Both the position numbers and the translations under genes were made by a program. 32,549 nucleotides of DNA from an uncultured Hymenobacter sp. (GTDB taxonomy: Bacteria > Bacteroidota > Bacteroidia > Cytophagales > Hymenobacteraceae): contig CAJYVK010000385.1 in assembly GCA_913778455.1 (NCBI GenBank), positions 1 through 32,549 on the forward strand, read 5' to 3'. Of the stretch, positions 8,564-16,130 are shown one piece after another (position 1 is the stretch's first letter; each line of letters begins with the position of its first letter). The notes under the pieces are model-generated. The model searched no databases. It was not told the DNA's origin and was given only the letters and a program-made list of their open reading frames with translations.

Positions 8564-10672
8564 ATGCGTCGCAATTCCTTTGCCGCCCTGGCGCTCGCCA
8601 GCCTCGCCGGGCTGCTGAGTGCCAGCCCGGTGTTCGCCCAAAAAACCAAGGTTAAGGTAAAAAAGACCCCGGCCGCCTCGACGCCGGCTGCGGCCGCGCC
8701 GACCCCCGCGGCCAACGCCCCGGCCGATGACGCCCAGCAGTCTTTTCGGCTGACGCCCGAGCGGCCCAAGGTCGGCGAGGCCATCACCCTGAGCTACTCG
8801 CCCGCCGGTACGCCGGTAGCAGGTAAGCCCGGGGTGCGGGCCGTAGTGTACAGCTTCGACCTCGATCACCTGCGCTGGGTGGCCCAGGACGTAGCCTTGC
8901 GGCCCGGCCCCAAGAGCGGCGCGCTCACGGGTAGCTTCACGCCCCTGGCCGGCGCGGGCTTTACGGCCTATAAGTTCGTGGCCGCCGATGGCACCACCGA
9001 CAACCACCACGACCAGGGCTATTTCTACATGCTTGCCGATGCCACCCGGCCCGGCCTGGTGGCGGCCGGGGCCAATATGGGCTACGGCGTGCTGCGCAAG
9101 CCCGATTTTGGCTTGGGCATTCCCGGTTACTTCGAGAAGTACACCATTACCAGCGACGCGCTGTTTTACTGGCTGAACCAGGAGCTGCGCTACCACCCCG
9201 AAAACGGTCCGGCCCTGATGCCGCAGTTCCTGGGTGCCCTTAAAGCCTACCAGCCCGATACCTACCAGCCCCGCGCCCGCCACGGCCTGGCCCTGGCCGG
9301 TAGCCAGCCCAACCTGCGCGAACCCGACCTGCTCGGCATCTACTCGGGCTACGCCAGCGTGCTGGGCGACAAGGCTAAAGCTGATTCGCTGGCCCAGGTC
9401 ATCAACCAGCGCTTTCCGCAGGGCTACCTGGCCCGCCAGGCAAAGTTCAGCGAGGTAAACAAGCTGCGTGAGGTGCCCCAGAAGCTGGCGGGCTGGGAAG
9501 CCTTTCTGCAAGCCTATCCTCCCGAGGCAGCTTACCAGGCCCCCGCTCGCTACGCGATCGACTACGACAAGATTTACCAGGACGTCATTCTGCTGCGCAT
9601 GAGCCAGCACGATTACTCGGCCCTGACTTTCTACGCGCCCCGTCTGGGCTACGGCGGCTTGGTGAACATGTACTACAAGGCCGTGCAGGTCAGCATTCGC
9701 CCGGGGCTGCTCACGCCGGCCCAGGCCTTGCCCTACGCCACGCTGCTGATGCAGCGCATGGATGCGCTGCGCGACCAGCGCCCGCCCGAGTTTGCCTACC
9801 TCTCGCCCCTGGAATGGCGGCAGTACCAGGCCCAGACCTCGAACCCCTGGCGCATCCACTACGCCGGCCTGCTGGCCGAGCTGGGGCAAACGGCCGAGGC
9901 CCGTACCTACGCCGAGCAGGCTCAGCGGGTAGCCCAGTATAAACTGGCCAGCCTCAACGATATTCAGGCCGGTCTGCTGCACGCCGGCGGCGCGGCCGAC
10001 AAGGCGCAGCTCCAAAAAGTGCTGGAGACCAGCGTTCACCTCAACCAGGCCAGTCCCCGCATGCTCGACTGGCTGCGCGAAAGCTACCTCGCCGCTCACC
10101 CCGGCGGCACCGGCTACGAGCAGTACCTGGCTGGCCTGCAAGACCAAACTGCCAAAACCGCCGCCCGCGCCGACCTGGCCAGTAAGATGATCAACAAACC
10201 CATTGCCGACTTTGCCCTGCGCGACCTCGATGGCCAGCTGGTGCGCCTTTCCGAGCTGCGGGGCAAGACGGTGGTGCTCGACTTCTGGGCCACCTGGTGC
10301 GTGCCCTGCAAGGCGTCGTTTCCCGGCATGAAGCTGGCCCAGGAACGGTTCAAAAACGACCCCAACGTGGTGTTCCTGTTCATCGACACCGAGGAAACCG
10401 AGCCCGATTACAAAGCGCAGGTGCGCGACTTTCTCACCACCAAAAACTTTCCCTTCCGGGTGCTGCTGGATGAGAAAGCGCCCGGCGGCAAAACCCTGGA
10501 CGCGGTGTACAGCCAGTACAGCAAGGCGTACCAGATGTCGGGCATCCCGCAGAAGCTCATCATCGACCCCAGCGGTAGCCTGCGCTTTATCACTGTAGGC
10601 TACGGCGGTAGCCCCAGCGCCCTCGCCGACGAGATGCAGGCAATGGTGGAGCTGGCCCGCGCGGCGAAGTAA
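8564..10672 (+). CDS. Secreted TlpA-like thioredoxin-domain protein, large N-terminal extension
   Basis: The 702-residue protein begins with a signal peptide (1-26) and an Ala/Pro/Lys-rich linker. A beta-sandwich-like segment follows (about 60-165), then a long, mostly helical region (about 190-535) without a family I recognise. The C-terminal thioredoxin/TlpA domain (about 545-700) has the WCVPC motif with Cys579 and Cys582 and a cis-proline segment (SGIPQKLIIDPSG). TlpA-like proteins exchange thiols in the periplasm. Such genes often follow susCD pairs in Bacteroidota, but their role there is not established. The start is ATG 8564, 66 bases after susD on the same strand. The split DsbD encoded at 166-1862 is a possible electron donor; that pairing is inferred. 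Confidence 0.85.
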   Translation: MRRNSFAALALASLAGLLSASPVFAQKTKVKVKKTPAASTPAAAAPTPAANAPADDAQQSFRLTPERPKVGEAITLSYSPAGTPVAGKPGVRAVVYSFDLDHLRWVAQDVALRPGPKSGALTGSFTPLAGAGFTAYKFVAADGTTDNHHDQGYFYMLADATRPGLVAAGANMGYGVLRKPDFGLGIPGYFEKYTITSDALFYWLNQELRYHPENGPALMPQFLGALKAYQPDTYQPRARHGLALAGSQPNLREPDLLGIYSGYASVLGDKAKADSLAQVINQRFPQGYLARQAKFSEVNKLREVPQKLAGWEAFLQAYPPEAAYQAPARYAIDYDKIYQDVILLRMSQHDYSALTFYAPRLGYGGLVNMYYKAVQVSIRPGLLTPAQALPYATLLMQRMDALRDQRPPEFAYLSPLEWRQYQAQTSNPWRIHYAGLLAELGQTAEARTYAEQAQRVAQYKLASLNDIQAGLLHAGGAADKAQLQKVLETSVHLNQASPRMLDWLRESYLAAHPGGTGYEQYLAGLQDQTAKTAARADLASKMINKPIADFALRDLDGQLVRLSELRGKTVVLDFWATWCVPCKASFPGMKLAQERFKNDPNVVFLFIDTEETEPDYKAQVRDFLTTKNFPFRVLLDEKAPGGKTLDAVYSQYSKAYQMSGIPQKLIIDPSGSLRFITVGYGGSPSALADEMQAMVELARAAK

Positions 10673-10705
10673 GGGGGTGCCTCTCTGAATAGGGGAGGGG
10701 CGTAG

Positions 10706-10724
10706 TGGCACGGTTCCCGTGCCA
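10706..10724. repeat. Small perfect hairpin before the hydrolase gene
   Basis: TGGCACGG and CCGTGCCA form an 8-bp stem around a 3-base loop. No run of T follows on either strand, so it is not a typical terminator. It lies between the thioredoxin-like gene and the hydrolase and could shape the mRNA leader. Confidence 0.45.
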
Positions 10725-10749
10725 GAGTATCAGTATGCATTGCCTTTCT

Positions 10750-12159
10750 ATGAAAAAGCTTCTCGCTGCCCTGCCGGTGCTTCTGGCGAGCACCCTGGCT
10801 GGCCCCACCGCCGCCACGGCCCAGGTGTCCGCCCCGCGCCCCGGCATCTGGCAGGGGCAGGTGGGCACGCGCCGCGTGGTGCTCACGCTGCGCGGCGACT
10901 CTAGTACTCTGGCCCTGCCCGAGAGCGGCCAGCCCCCGGCCCGCCTGACCACGCTACGTACTCCCGGCGACAGCCTGGTGGCCATTGCCAAGTATGGTAA
11001 GCCGGCCTTGCGGGCCCGGTTTACGGACAAGGGCCGCACCCTCAGCGGTACGCTCAGCGAGTATTCGAAAGTGCTGCCGGTGGTGCTGCGCCCGGTGGCC
11101 GCCGTGCAGCCTTTGCGGCTGGCGCAGGCCCCCAAGTTACCGCTGCCCTACCGTGCCGAGGACGTACAGTTCAACTCGGCCGGCGATTCTATCCGCTTTG
11201 CCGGTACGCTCACGCACCCGCCGGGCCAGGGCCGGGTGCCGGCCGTACTTATCCTCTCGGGCACTGGCCCCCAGACCCGCAACGGTGCGCCCGGCCCCAT
11301 CGGCCACCAGCCCTTTGAGGTACTGGCCGACTACCTCACGCGGCGCGGCTTCGCGGTGCTGCGTACCGACGACCGGGGGGTGGGCCGCACCACTGGCCGC
11401 TACGACCAGGCCACCACCGCCGATTTCGCCCGCGACGCCCTGGCCGCCGTGCGCTACCTGCGCCAGCGCCCCGACATCGACCCCACCCGCGTGGGCCTGC
11501 TGGGACACAGCGAAGGCGGAGCCGCCGCTGTGATGGCCGCCGCAAGCTCCGACGTAGCCTTCGTCATCAGCCTGGCCGGTCTGCTGACGCCCGGCTTACA
11601 GGCCTTGCTGTTTCAGAATGCCGAGCTGGTGCGCACCGCCGCCCTCCCGGCCCGCGACCAGCAGCGATTCGACGAGCTGAATGGCCGCATGTTCCGCACG
11701 GCCTACCAGTACGCCACCTCTCCCGAACTGGAAGCCCAGCTACGGGCCACCTACCAAACCTGGAAAACCCAGGACGACGCCCGCTTGCTCGCCGATAAGG
11801 TGACGAACGACCACTTCCGCTTCCCGCTCGAGAGCTACCTACGCCAGGCTACCGGCCCCTGGTACCGCTACCACATTCGCTTCGATCCTGCCCCCTACCT
11901 CGCCAGGGTGAAGGTGCCCGTGCTGGCCCTCAACGGCGACCGTGACCTACTGGTAGATTATCACGGCCTGGCCGCCGCCGCCGCGGCCCTGCGCCAGGCT
12001 GGTAACCGCGACGTAACCACGCAGGTGCTGCCTGGTCTCAATCACTTACTTCAGCCCTGCCGCACCTGCCTGCCCAACGAGTACAGCGACCTCGACACCA
12101 CAGTTGACCCCGCTGTACTACGCACCGTCGGCGACTGGCTGGCCCGGCACACGCGGTGA
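10750..12159 (+). CDS. Secreted alpha/beta hydrolase (esterase/peptidase-like)
   Basis: The 469-residue protein has a signal peptide (1-24), a beta-rich N-terminal domain (about 28-130) and an alpha/beta hydrolase domain (about 140-469). The nucleophile elbow is GHSEGG with Ser254; the likely acid is Asp399 (or Asp397) in NGDRDLLVDY and the likely histidine is His432 in LNHLLQPC. The DDRGVGRT motif at about 207-214 is typical of this bacterial esterase group. The substrate is unknown. The start was set at ATG 10750 because a clear signal peptide begins there; ATG 10735 is also in frame. It follows the thioredoxin-like gene by 77 bases on the same strand and may belong to the same uptake locus. 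Confidence 0.87.
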   Translation: MKKLLAALPVLLASTLAGPTAATAQVSAPRPGIWQGQVGTRRVVLTLRGDSSTLALPESGQPPARLTTLRTPGDSLVAIAKYGKPALRARFTDKGRTLSGTLSEYSKVLPVVLRPVAAVQPLRLAQAPKLPLPYRAEDVQFNSAGDSIRFAGTLTHPPGQGRVPAVLILSGTGPQTRNGAPGPIGHQPFEVLADYLTRRGFAVLRTDDRGVGRTTGRYDQATTADFARDALAAVRYLRQRPDIDPTRVGLLGHSEGGAAAVMAAASSDVAFVISLAGLLTPGLQALLFQNAELVRTAALPARDQQRFDELNGRMFRTAYQYATSPELEAQLRATYQTWKTQDDARLLADKVTNDHFRFPLESYLRQATGPWYRYHIRFDPAPYLARVKVPVLALNGDRDLLVDYHGLAAAAAALRQAGNRDVTTQVLPGLNHLLQPCRTCLPNEYSDLDTTVDPAVLRTVGDWLARHTR

Positions 12160-12198
12160 GGGCTACATCGGCTGGCTACTTATGCACGGGGCTAGGCT

Positions 12199-12255
12199 CT
12201 AGGTGTATAGTCCAAGGATAGAGCTGGTGGTATGTTTGGCGACGCACCAGCCAAG
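12199..12255. repeat. Imperfect direct repeat, copy 1
   Basis: This is the first of two related segments between the hydrolase gene and the 234-residue gene. It begins with the 15-mer CTAGGTGTATAGTCC (12199-12213) and ends with GGCGACGCACCAGCCAAG (12238-12255). The second copy lies at 12313-12373. Confidence 0.7.
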
Positions 12256-12312
12256 AAGAAGACTGGCGGCTTACAATAGGATGATCTCTGAAGCCCGGGC
12301 CTACAAAACCTA

Positions 12313-12373
12313 CTAGGTGTATAGTCCCAGTGCGCCAGTTTGGGGTCACCTGTCGGCGAGCGCACCAGACAAG
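12313..12373. repeat. Imperfect direct repeat, copy 2
   Basis: The same 15-mer CTAGGTGTATAGTCC occurs at 12313-12327, followed at 12355-12373 by a close match to the end of copy 1. The spacing between the two conserved blocks is 39 bases in copy 1 and 42 in copy 2, and the middles have diverged. Apart from these copies and the promoter-like box at 12458, nothing is recognised in the 310-base gap 12160-12469. Confidence 0.7.
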
Positions 12374-12457
12374 CCGTGAGCACACAGGTTACCCGTCAGC
12401 AGACTACTGCCATCCATCAGCAGGCCGGGCCGAGCGCCAGGTGCAGCGGATTGCCCC

Positions 12458-12465
12458 CACCTTTG
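12458..12465 (+). promoter_or_regulatory. Promoter-like -7 box (CACCTTTG) next to the start codon
   Basis: The motif matches the last six positions of the Bacteroidetes -7 consensus (TAnnTTTG) and lies only four bases before ATG 12470, which would give a leaderless or nearly leaderless mRNA. No good -33 TTG is seen at the expected spacing, so confidence is limited. Confidence 0.35.
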
Positions 12466-12469
12466 CCAC

Positions 12470-13174
12470 ATGAAAAGACCAACCACCGGGCAGCAGGTTG
12501 GCTTGCTGGGTATGCTAGGGCTGCTTGCAGCCACCCCGCCAGCCAATGGACAGGAGTTGCCCGCCTCAGTTCAGCGTGCCGAAGCCCACACCCTGACGCA
12601 GGGCCAGGCTCGGCGTTTGCCCGGCGAGGCAGATAGCACCTTTCTGCGGCGCATACTTCCAGCCTCATACCCCGCCTCCTACCAGCGACTGAGCTACGCC
12701 TGGCGGCCGAGCACCTTCGGCAAGCAGTTATTCTTTGTGGTAGCCGGCACGGACGCGGAGTGGTACTTGTCCTTCCTGTTCGTACTCGATCCTTTTCAGG
12801 AGAATACTTACACCGTGCAGCGGTTGATACCTCTCGTGAACGGCGCCTGCGACCAGCCGACCGCTGTCAGCGCTATCCTATTTGCCGACATCGACCACGA
12901 TGGACAAAAGGAGCTGATAGCCCTAGGCTCGTGCAGTTCCCTAGAGCCGTCGGACTATAAAGACGACGAAGGCAAAACCATGTACGGCCACGTAGGGCAT
13001 CAGGGCGCCGTGGTGTTTAGATACGCGGGCCTTGACCCCGCCGGACGCCCCCACTACGAAGACGGCCCCACGCCATCCTATTTCAACGAGTTGGAAACGG
13101 CCGGCGAGGTACGCGCGGCGTTGGCCGCTCACCGGCACCATGCTCCGTCTCGGCCTTCCCCGAAGTCCAAGTAG
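12470..13174 (+). CDS. Secreted protein of unknown function
   Basis: The 234-residue protein has an N-terminal hydrophobic signal-like segment (about 8-28, ending ATPPANGQ). I do not recognise the family. Residues 138-149 read FADIDHDGQKEL, an aspartate-rich loop of the kind found in FG-GAP/VCBS-like and EF-hand calcium sites. A Cys pair (in NGACDQP and LGSCSSLE) could form a disulfide around it. Tyr/Phe-rich strands surround this core, and the C-terminus is basic and low in complexity. The start is ATG 12470, directly after a promoter-like box. The gene stands alone: an intrinsic terminator lies at 13295-13326 and the next plus-strand gene is 780 bases away. Confidence 0.7.
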   Translation: MKRPTTGQQVGLLGMLGLLAATPPANGQELPASVQRAEAHTLTQGQARRLPGEADSTFLRRILPASYPASYQRLSYAWRPSTFGKQLFFVVAGTDAEWYLSFLFVLDPFQENTYTVQRLIPLVNGACDQPTAVSAILFADIDHDGQKELIALGSCSSLEPSDYKDDEGKTMYGHVGHQGAVVFRYAGLDPAGRPHYEDGPTPSYFNELETAGEVRAALAAHRHHAPSRPSPKSK

Positions 13175-13294
13175 GCCCACTGTCGCTACCTCACCCGCTG
13201 GCCCCGTCGTCTAGCCTTTTCCCTAGCCACGTTGCTGCTTTAATCAGCGTAGCACTCGATACAAGCATACTCACCAAATGAGCACTAGGTACTA

Positions 13295-13326
13295 AAAAAG
13301 CCCCGACAACACGGCCGGGGCTTTTT
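13295..13326 (+). terminator. Intrinsic terminator after the 234-residue gene
   Basis: AAAAAGCCCCG (13295-13305) pairs with CGGGGCTTTTT (13316-13326) around a 10-base loop, ending in a T-run. The A-run on the left arm means it could also work on the minus strand. Confidence 0.85.
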
Positions 13327-13547
13327 GCTTAGATGTACCCAGTAAAATGGCTTTCGAATAAAGCCCTCACTTCCTCTTGCTGCTCATGGTTAGGCTGGTA
13401 GGCTCGCCATCACTGTCCTGAACTTTAGCGCTTCCCCGATTGAGGGAGCCGGTCGTTAACAAGGGAAGCAGGTATAAAATGTATCGTTCTCGCTTTTCAT
13501 AGAGCGAGTGGGGGAGACGCTGACTTGTTTGAACCAGCGTGTAAACT
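13327..13547. other. Non-coding stretch between two terminators
   Basis: I see no supported gene here. A 65-codon minus-strand frame (13367-13564) overlaps the tRNA terminator and has no recognisable family or start context. Confidence 0.5.
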
Positions 13548-13587
13548 AAAAGTAAAACAGCCACTCAGTATTGCGACTAAGTGGCTG
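13548..13587 (-). terminator. Terminator of tRNA-Val
   Basis: On the minus strand, CAGCCACTTAG (13587-13577) pairs with CTGAGTGGCTG (13568-13558) with one G-U pair, followed by TTTTACTTTTAG. It lies 9 bases beyond the encoded CCA end of the tRNA. Confidence 0.75.
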
Positions 13588-13595
13588 CTTATCAG

Positions 13596-13673
13596 TGGTG
13601 GGAGATACTGGGTTCGAACCAGTGACCCTCTGCTTGTAAGGCAGATGCTCTGAACCAGCTGAGCTAATCTCCC
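13596..13673 (-). tRNA. tRNA-Val(TAC)
   Basis: The minus strand folds as a complete cloverleaf. The acceptor GGGAGAT (13673-13667) pairs with ATCTCCC (13606-13600), the anticodon loop is CTTACAA with anticodon TAC, and the T-arm is ACTGG-TTCGAAC-CCAGT. The discriminator base is A (13599) and the CCA end is encoded (13598-13596). The gene is single and has its own promoter and terminator. It is transcribed away from the terB-like gene. Confidence 0.97.
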
Positions 13674-13711
13674 TTTTCTAGTACCGGGCGGCCATTGCCG
13701 TTTTGGTTTTA

Positions 13712-13742
13712 CAAAGGTGGGGTGTTTTTTTGAATTAGCCAA
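13712..13742 (-). promoter_or_regulatory. Promoter of tRNA-Val
   Basis: On the minus strand, TTG (13742-13740) is followed after 20 bases by CACCTTTG (13719-13712), which fits the Bacteroidetes -33/-7 arrangement. The -7 box is 38 bases upstream of the tRNA 5' end. The spacer is AT-rich. Confidence 0.65.
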
Positions 13743-13956
13743 GCCCGTCGCCAAAAAAAGTGGGGGCTAGGGCTGGGATGAAGGGTTAAAAAATTAGGAG
13801 TCAGCTAGAAAAATTTCATAAAAAAAGTGTGGCAAACTGCGCAAGGACCAGCTTGGGCAACGCGACGGGCGCGTTGCCGTTAGCAGCAGCGGGTCGGCTG
13901 GGGTAGCCGCCGGGCCATTTTTCTTCTTCTTTCACTCTTTTTCGCTCCTTTCTTTC

Positions 13957-14814
13957 ATGGAAACCCAGTTGCTTCAGAATTATTCCGAGCCCGAAAAAAC
14001 GGCTTACCTCAGTGCCATTGCCGCCCTCGCCACGGCCGACCGCCAGGCCACGGCCCCCGAGGCTGAGTTTTTGCAGCGGCTGGCGCAGCAGGCGGGCCTC
14101 TCGGACGGCGCCATCCGCCAGGTGCTGGGTGCCGCCGACCACGCCAACAACCAGACCGTGCAGCAGAGCCTCGACCAGCTTAAAAGCAGCGACCTGCGCT
14201 ACTCGCTCGTGACCGACCTCATCAGCCTGGCCCGCGCCGACGGCAACTACTCGCCCGGCGAGGAGGAAATGATTGGGAAGATGGCCGCCTACCTCGGCAT
14301 CAACCCCGAGCAGAAGCAGACCCTGGAAAGCGTAGTGGACCAGGCCGCCAACGTGCCCCACGACCCCCAAGACCCCAACAAACAGGGTTTCTTGAGCAGC
14401 ATCGGCGATAAATTGAGCAACGTGGGCATTCCCAAGGGGGCCCTCATGGCGGGTCTGCTCGGCGTAGTAGCCCCGATGGTCATTTCGAAAGTAATGGGCG
14501 GCGGCAGCGGCGACTCGCAGAGCCGGAGCGGCTCGATGGGTGGCCTGCTCAGCGGGGCAATGGGCAACCTAGGCGGTGGCGGCGGCTCGATGGGTAGCCT
14601 GCTGGGCGGTCTGCTGGGTGGCGGCCTGCTCAGCGGCGTACTGGGGGGCAACAATGCCAACACGAACCAGTATCCGCAGCAGGGCTCGATGGGCAGCAGC
14701 GGGCTGGGCTCCATCATGTCGGTGCTGGGCGGCCTGGGTGGCCGGCCCAATTCGCAGCCCGCCAGCGCGGGCGGCGGCGGCCTGGGTGGCCTGCTCGGCG
14801 GACTGTTTAAATAG
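13957..14814 (+). CDS. TerB-like domain protein with glycine-rich C-terminal tail
   Basis: The first 135 residues form an all-helical TerB/tellurite-resistance-type domain. The repeated acidic helix starts (AIAALATADRQATAPEAEFLQRLAQQ, LISLARADGNYSPGEEEMIGKMAAYLG) are the usual TerB/YebE pattern. After a linker comes a hydrophobic segment (about 165-182, ALMAGLLGVVAPMVISKV). The tail, to residue 285, is low-complexity Gly/Leu/Ser with repeats such as GGLLGGLLGGG. No signal peptide is visible. TerB domains are linked to metal or envelope stress, but the function here is unknown. The start is ATG 13957. The gene stands alone and is convergent with ribD. The Gly/Leu tail looks able to self-associate or insert in a membrane. 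Confidence 0.8.
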   Translation: METQLLQNYSEPEKTAYLSAIAALATADRQATAPEAEFLQRLAQQAGLSDGAIRQVLGAADHANNQTVQQSLDQLKSSDLRYSLVTDLISLARADGNYSPGEEEMIGKMAAYLGINPEQKQTLESVVDQAANVPHDPQDPNKQGFLSSIGDKLSNVGIPKGALMAGLLGVVAPMVISKVMGGGSGDSQSRSGSMGGLLSGAMGNLGGGGGSMGSLLGGLLGGGLLSGVLGGNNANTNQYPQQGSMGSSGLGSIMSVLGGLGGRPNSQPASAGGGGLGGLLGGLFK

Positions 14815-14978
14815 GTGAGGAGGTGACAGGTGATGAGGTGGCAGGTGATGGGGTAATGAGGTGAGGAGGTGACAGGTAGGGAGATAATGAGGCATTGTAT
14901 TGCTCTCACAACCCCGTCATCTATTACCTGATTACCTGTCACCTCCTCACCCCATCACCTCATTACCTCCTCACCCTA
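14815..14978. repeat. Purine-rich repeats and inverted repeat between convergent genes
   Basis: From 14815 to about 14880 the plus strand is built from variations of GAGGTGA, GAGGTGACAGG and GGGTAATGAG. From about 14920 to past 14978 the complementary pyrimidine versions appear. The best match is an 18-bp perfect inverted repeat: GTGAGGAGGTGACAGGTA (14861-14878) and its complement at 14933-14950, with a 54-base loop. Because both neighbouring genes run toward it, it may act as a two-way transcription stop. No coding function is seen. Confidence 0.8.
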
Positions 14979-16040
14979 TCACCCATTCACGTACCAGAAC
15001 AGGTCGTCGGAACCTACCTTTTCATGACTTTGCCAGCCGCGTAGACCCAGGCGGGGGGCAGCCACGCCGCGCTCCAACCGCTTAGGGCTGCGGAAGACGC
15101 GAATTTCATCCCACAAGCCGCTATTGATCAAGGCAGTGAGAACGGTCGGGCCGCCTTCTACCAGCACCGACTGGATGTGGCGGGCGTGCAAGTCGGCCAG
15201 TACGGCGGGCAGCAGGTCGGGCGAGGGTGGGGCCCCGGCCGGCGCGAAGGGCAGCGTGACGTAGTCGAGGTTGGGCGAGCTGGCCCGCTCGCGATGGGTG
15301 TAGATGATGGTCGGCTGCGAGCCGTCGAGCACGTGGTGGCTGGGCGGCAAGGCGAGGTTTTTATCGATGACGAGGCGCGTCGGCTGGGGGCCCGGCCACT
15401 CGCGGGCGTTGAGCCGGGGGTTGTCGTGCAAAGCGGTGCGGGTGCCGACCAGGATGGAAGCCTCGTCGGTGCGCCATTGGTGGGTGAGTAATTGGGCCTG
15501 CGGCCCGCTTATCTGCACCTGCTGGAAATGCGGCCCAGCCAGGAAGCCGTCGGCCGACTCGGCCCACTTCAGTACTACGTAGGGGCGGTTTTTCTCCTGC
15601 ATCGTGAAAAAGCGCCGGTTGAGCTGCCGACCCTCGGCGGCCAGCAGCCCGGTGCTGACCCGGACGCCCGCAGCCCGCAGCTTATCGAGGCCCCGACCGG
15701 CCACGAGTGGGTTGGGGTCGTCGTTGCAAACAATAACTTCGGGCACCCCCTTGGCAATGAGCAAGTCGGCGCAGGGGGGCGTTTTGCCGTAGTGGGCGCA
15801 GGGCTCCAGCGTGACGAACACGCGGCTTTGGCGCAGTAATTCAGGGTCGGCCACACTAGCCAGGGCATTGACCTCGGCGTGCGGGCCGCCGTACTGCTGG
15901 TGGTAGCCCTCGCCGATAATGGTGCCTTCGGGACCAACGACTACGCAGCCTACCAAGGGGTTGGGGCGGGTGTAGCCCTGGCCGAGGGCGGCCAGGTCGA
16001 GGGCGCGGCGCATAAAGAGCGAGTCGTCGGGCACGGGCAT
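14979..16040 (-). CDS. ribD: Bifunctional riboflavin biosynthesis protein RibD
   Basis: The protein performs steps two and three of riboflavin synthesis: deamination of diaminohydroxyphosphoribosylaminopyrimidine, then reduction of the ribose side chain. The N-terminal deaminase domain (about 5-145) has the zinc site His54-Ala-Glu56 and Cys81/Cys90 in PCAHYGKTPPC. The C-terminal reductase domain (about 150-353) starts RPYVVLKWAESADGF and includes the LVEGGPTVL motif. The start was put at ATG 16040 (353 residues); a GTG at 16058 would add six residues. The stop lies at the edge of a repeat-rich spacer shared with the terB-like gene. It is divergent from prmC with a 90-base gap and appears to be a single gene. 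Confidence 0.95.
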   Translation of the reverse strand: MPVPDDSLFMRRALDLAALGQGYTRPNPLVGCVVVGPEGTIIGEGYHQQYGGPHAEVNALASVADPELLRQSRVFVTLEPCAHYGKTPPCADLLIAKGVPEVIVCNDDPNPLVAGRGLDKLRAAGVRVSTGLLAAEGRQLNRRFFTMQEKNRPYVVLKWAESADGFLAGPHFQQVQISGPQAQLLTHQWRTDEASILVGTRTALHDNPRLNAREWPGPQPTRLVIDKNLALPPSHHVLDGSQPTIIYTHRERASSPNLDYVTLPFAPAGAPPSPDLLPAVLADLHARHIQSVLVEGGPTVLTALINSGLWDEIRVFRSPKRLERGVAAPRLGLRGWQSHEKVGSDDLFWYVNG

Positions 16041-16130
16041 AGGAGGGGAGGTCAGCACGAATTGCGGGGGTAAAGCTATCAGCTAAAATAAGAACTGAAC
16101 CCGAGCCCGGCATCCCATCTTTACAGGCTC

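Noticed and set aside
7937..10711. 924-codon open frame on the minus strand
   Set aside because: It lies antisense to susD and the thioredoxin-like gene, both well supported. Its translation is Gly/Val/Leu/His-rich without a family, as expected from high-GC antisense frames.
12176..12385. Two overlapping short minus-strand frames in the gap before the 234-residue gene
   Set aside because: They have no family and are explained by the diverged direct repeats; kept only as an alternative reading of those repeats.
13367..13564. 65-codon minus-strand frame downstream of tRNA-Val
   Set aside because: It runs into the tRNA terminator, has no start context and no family resemblance.
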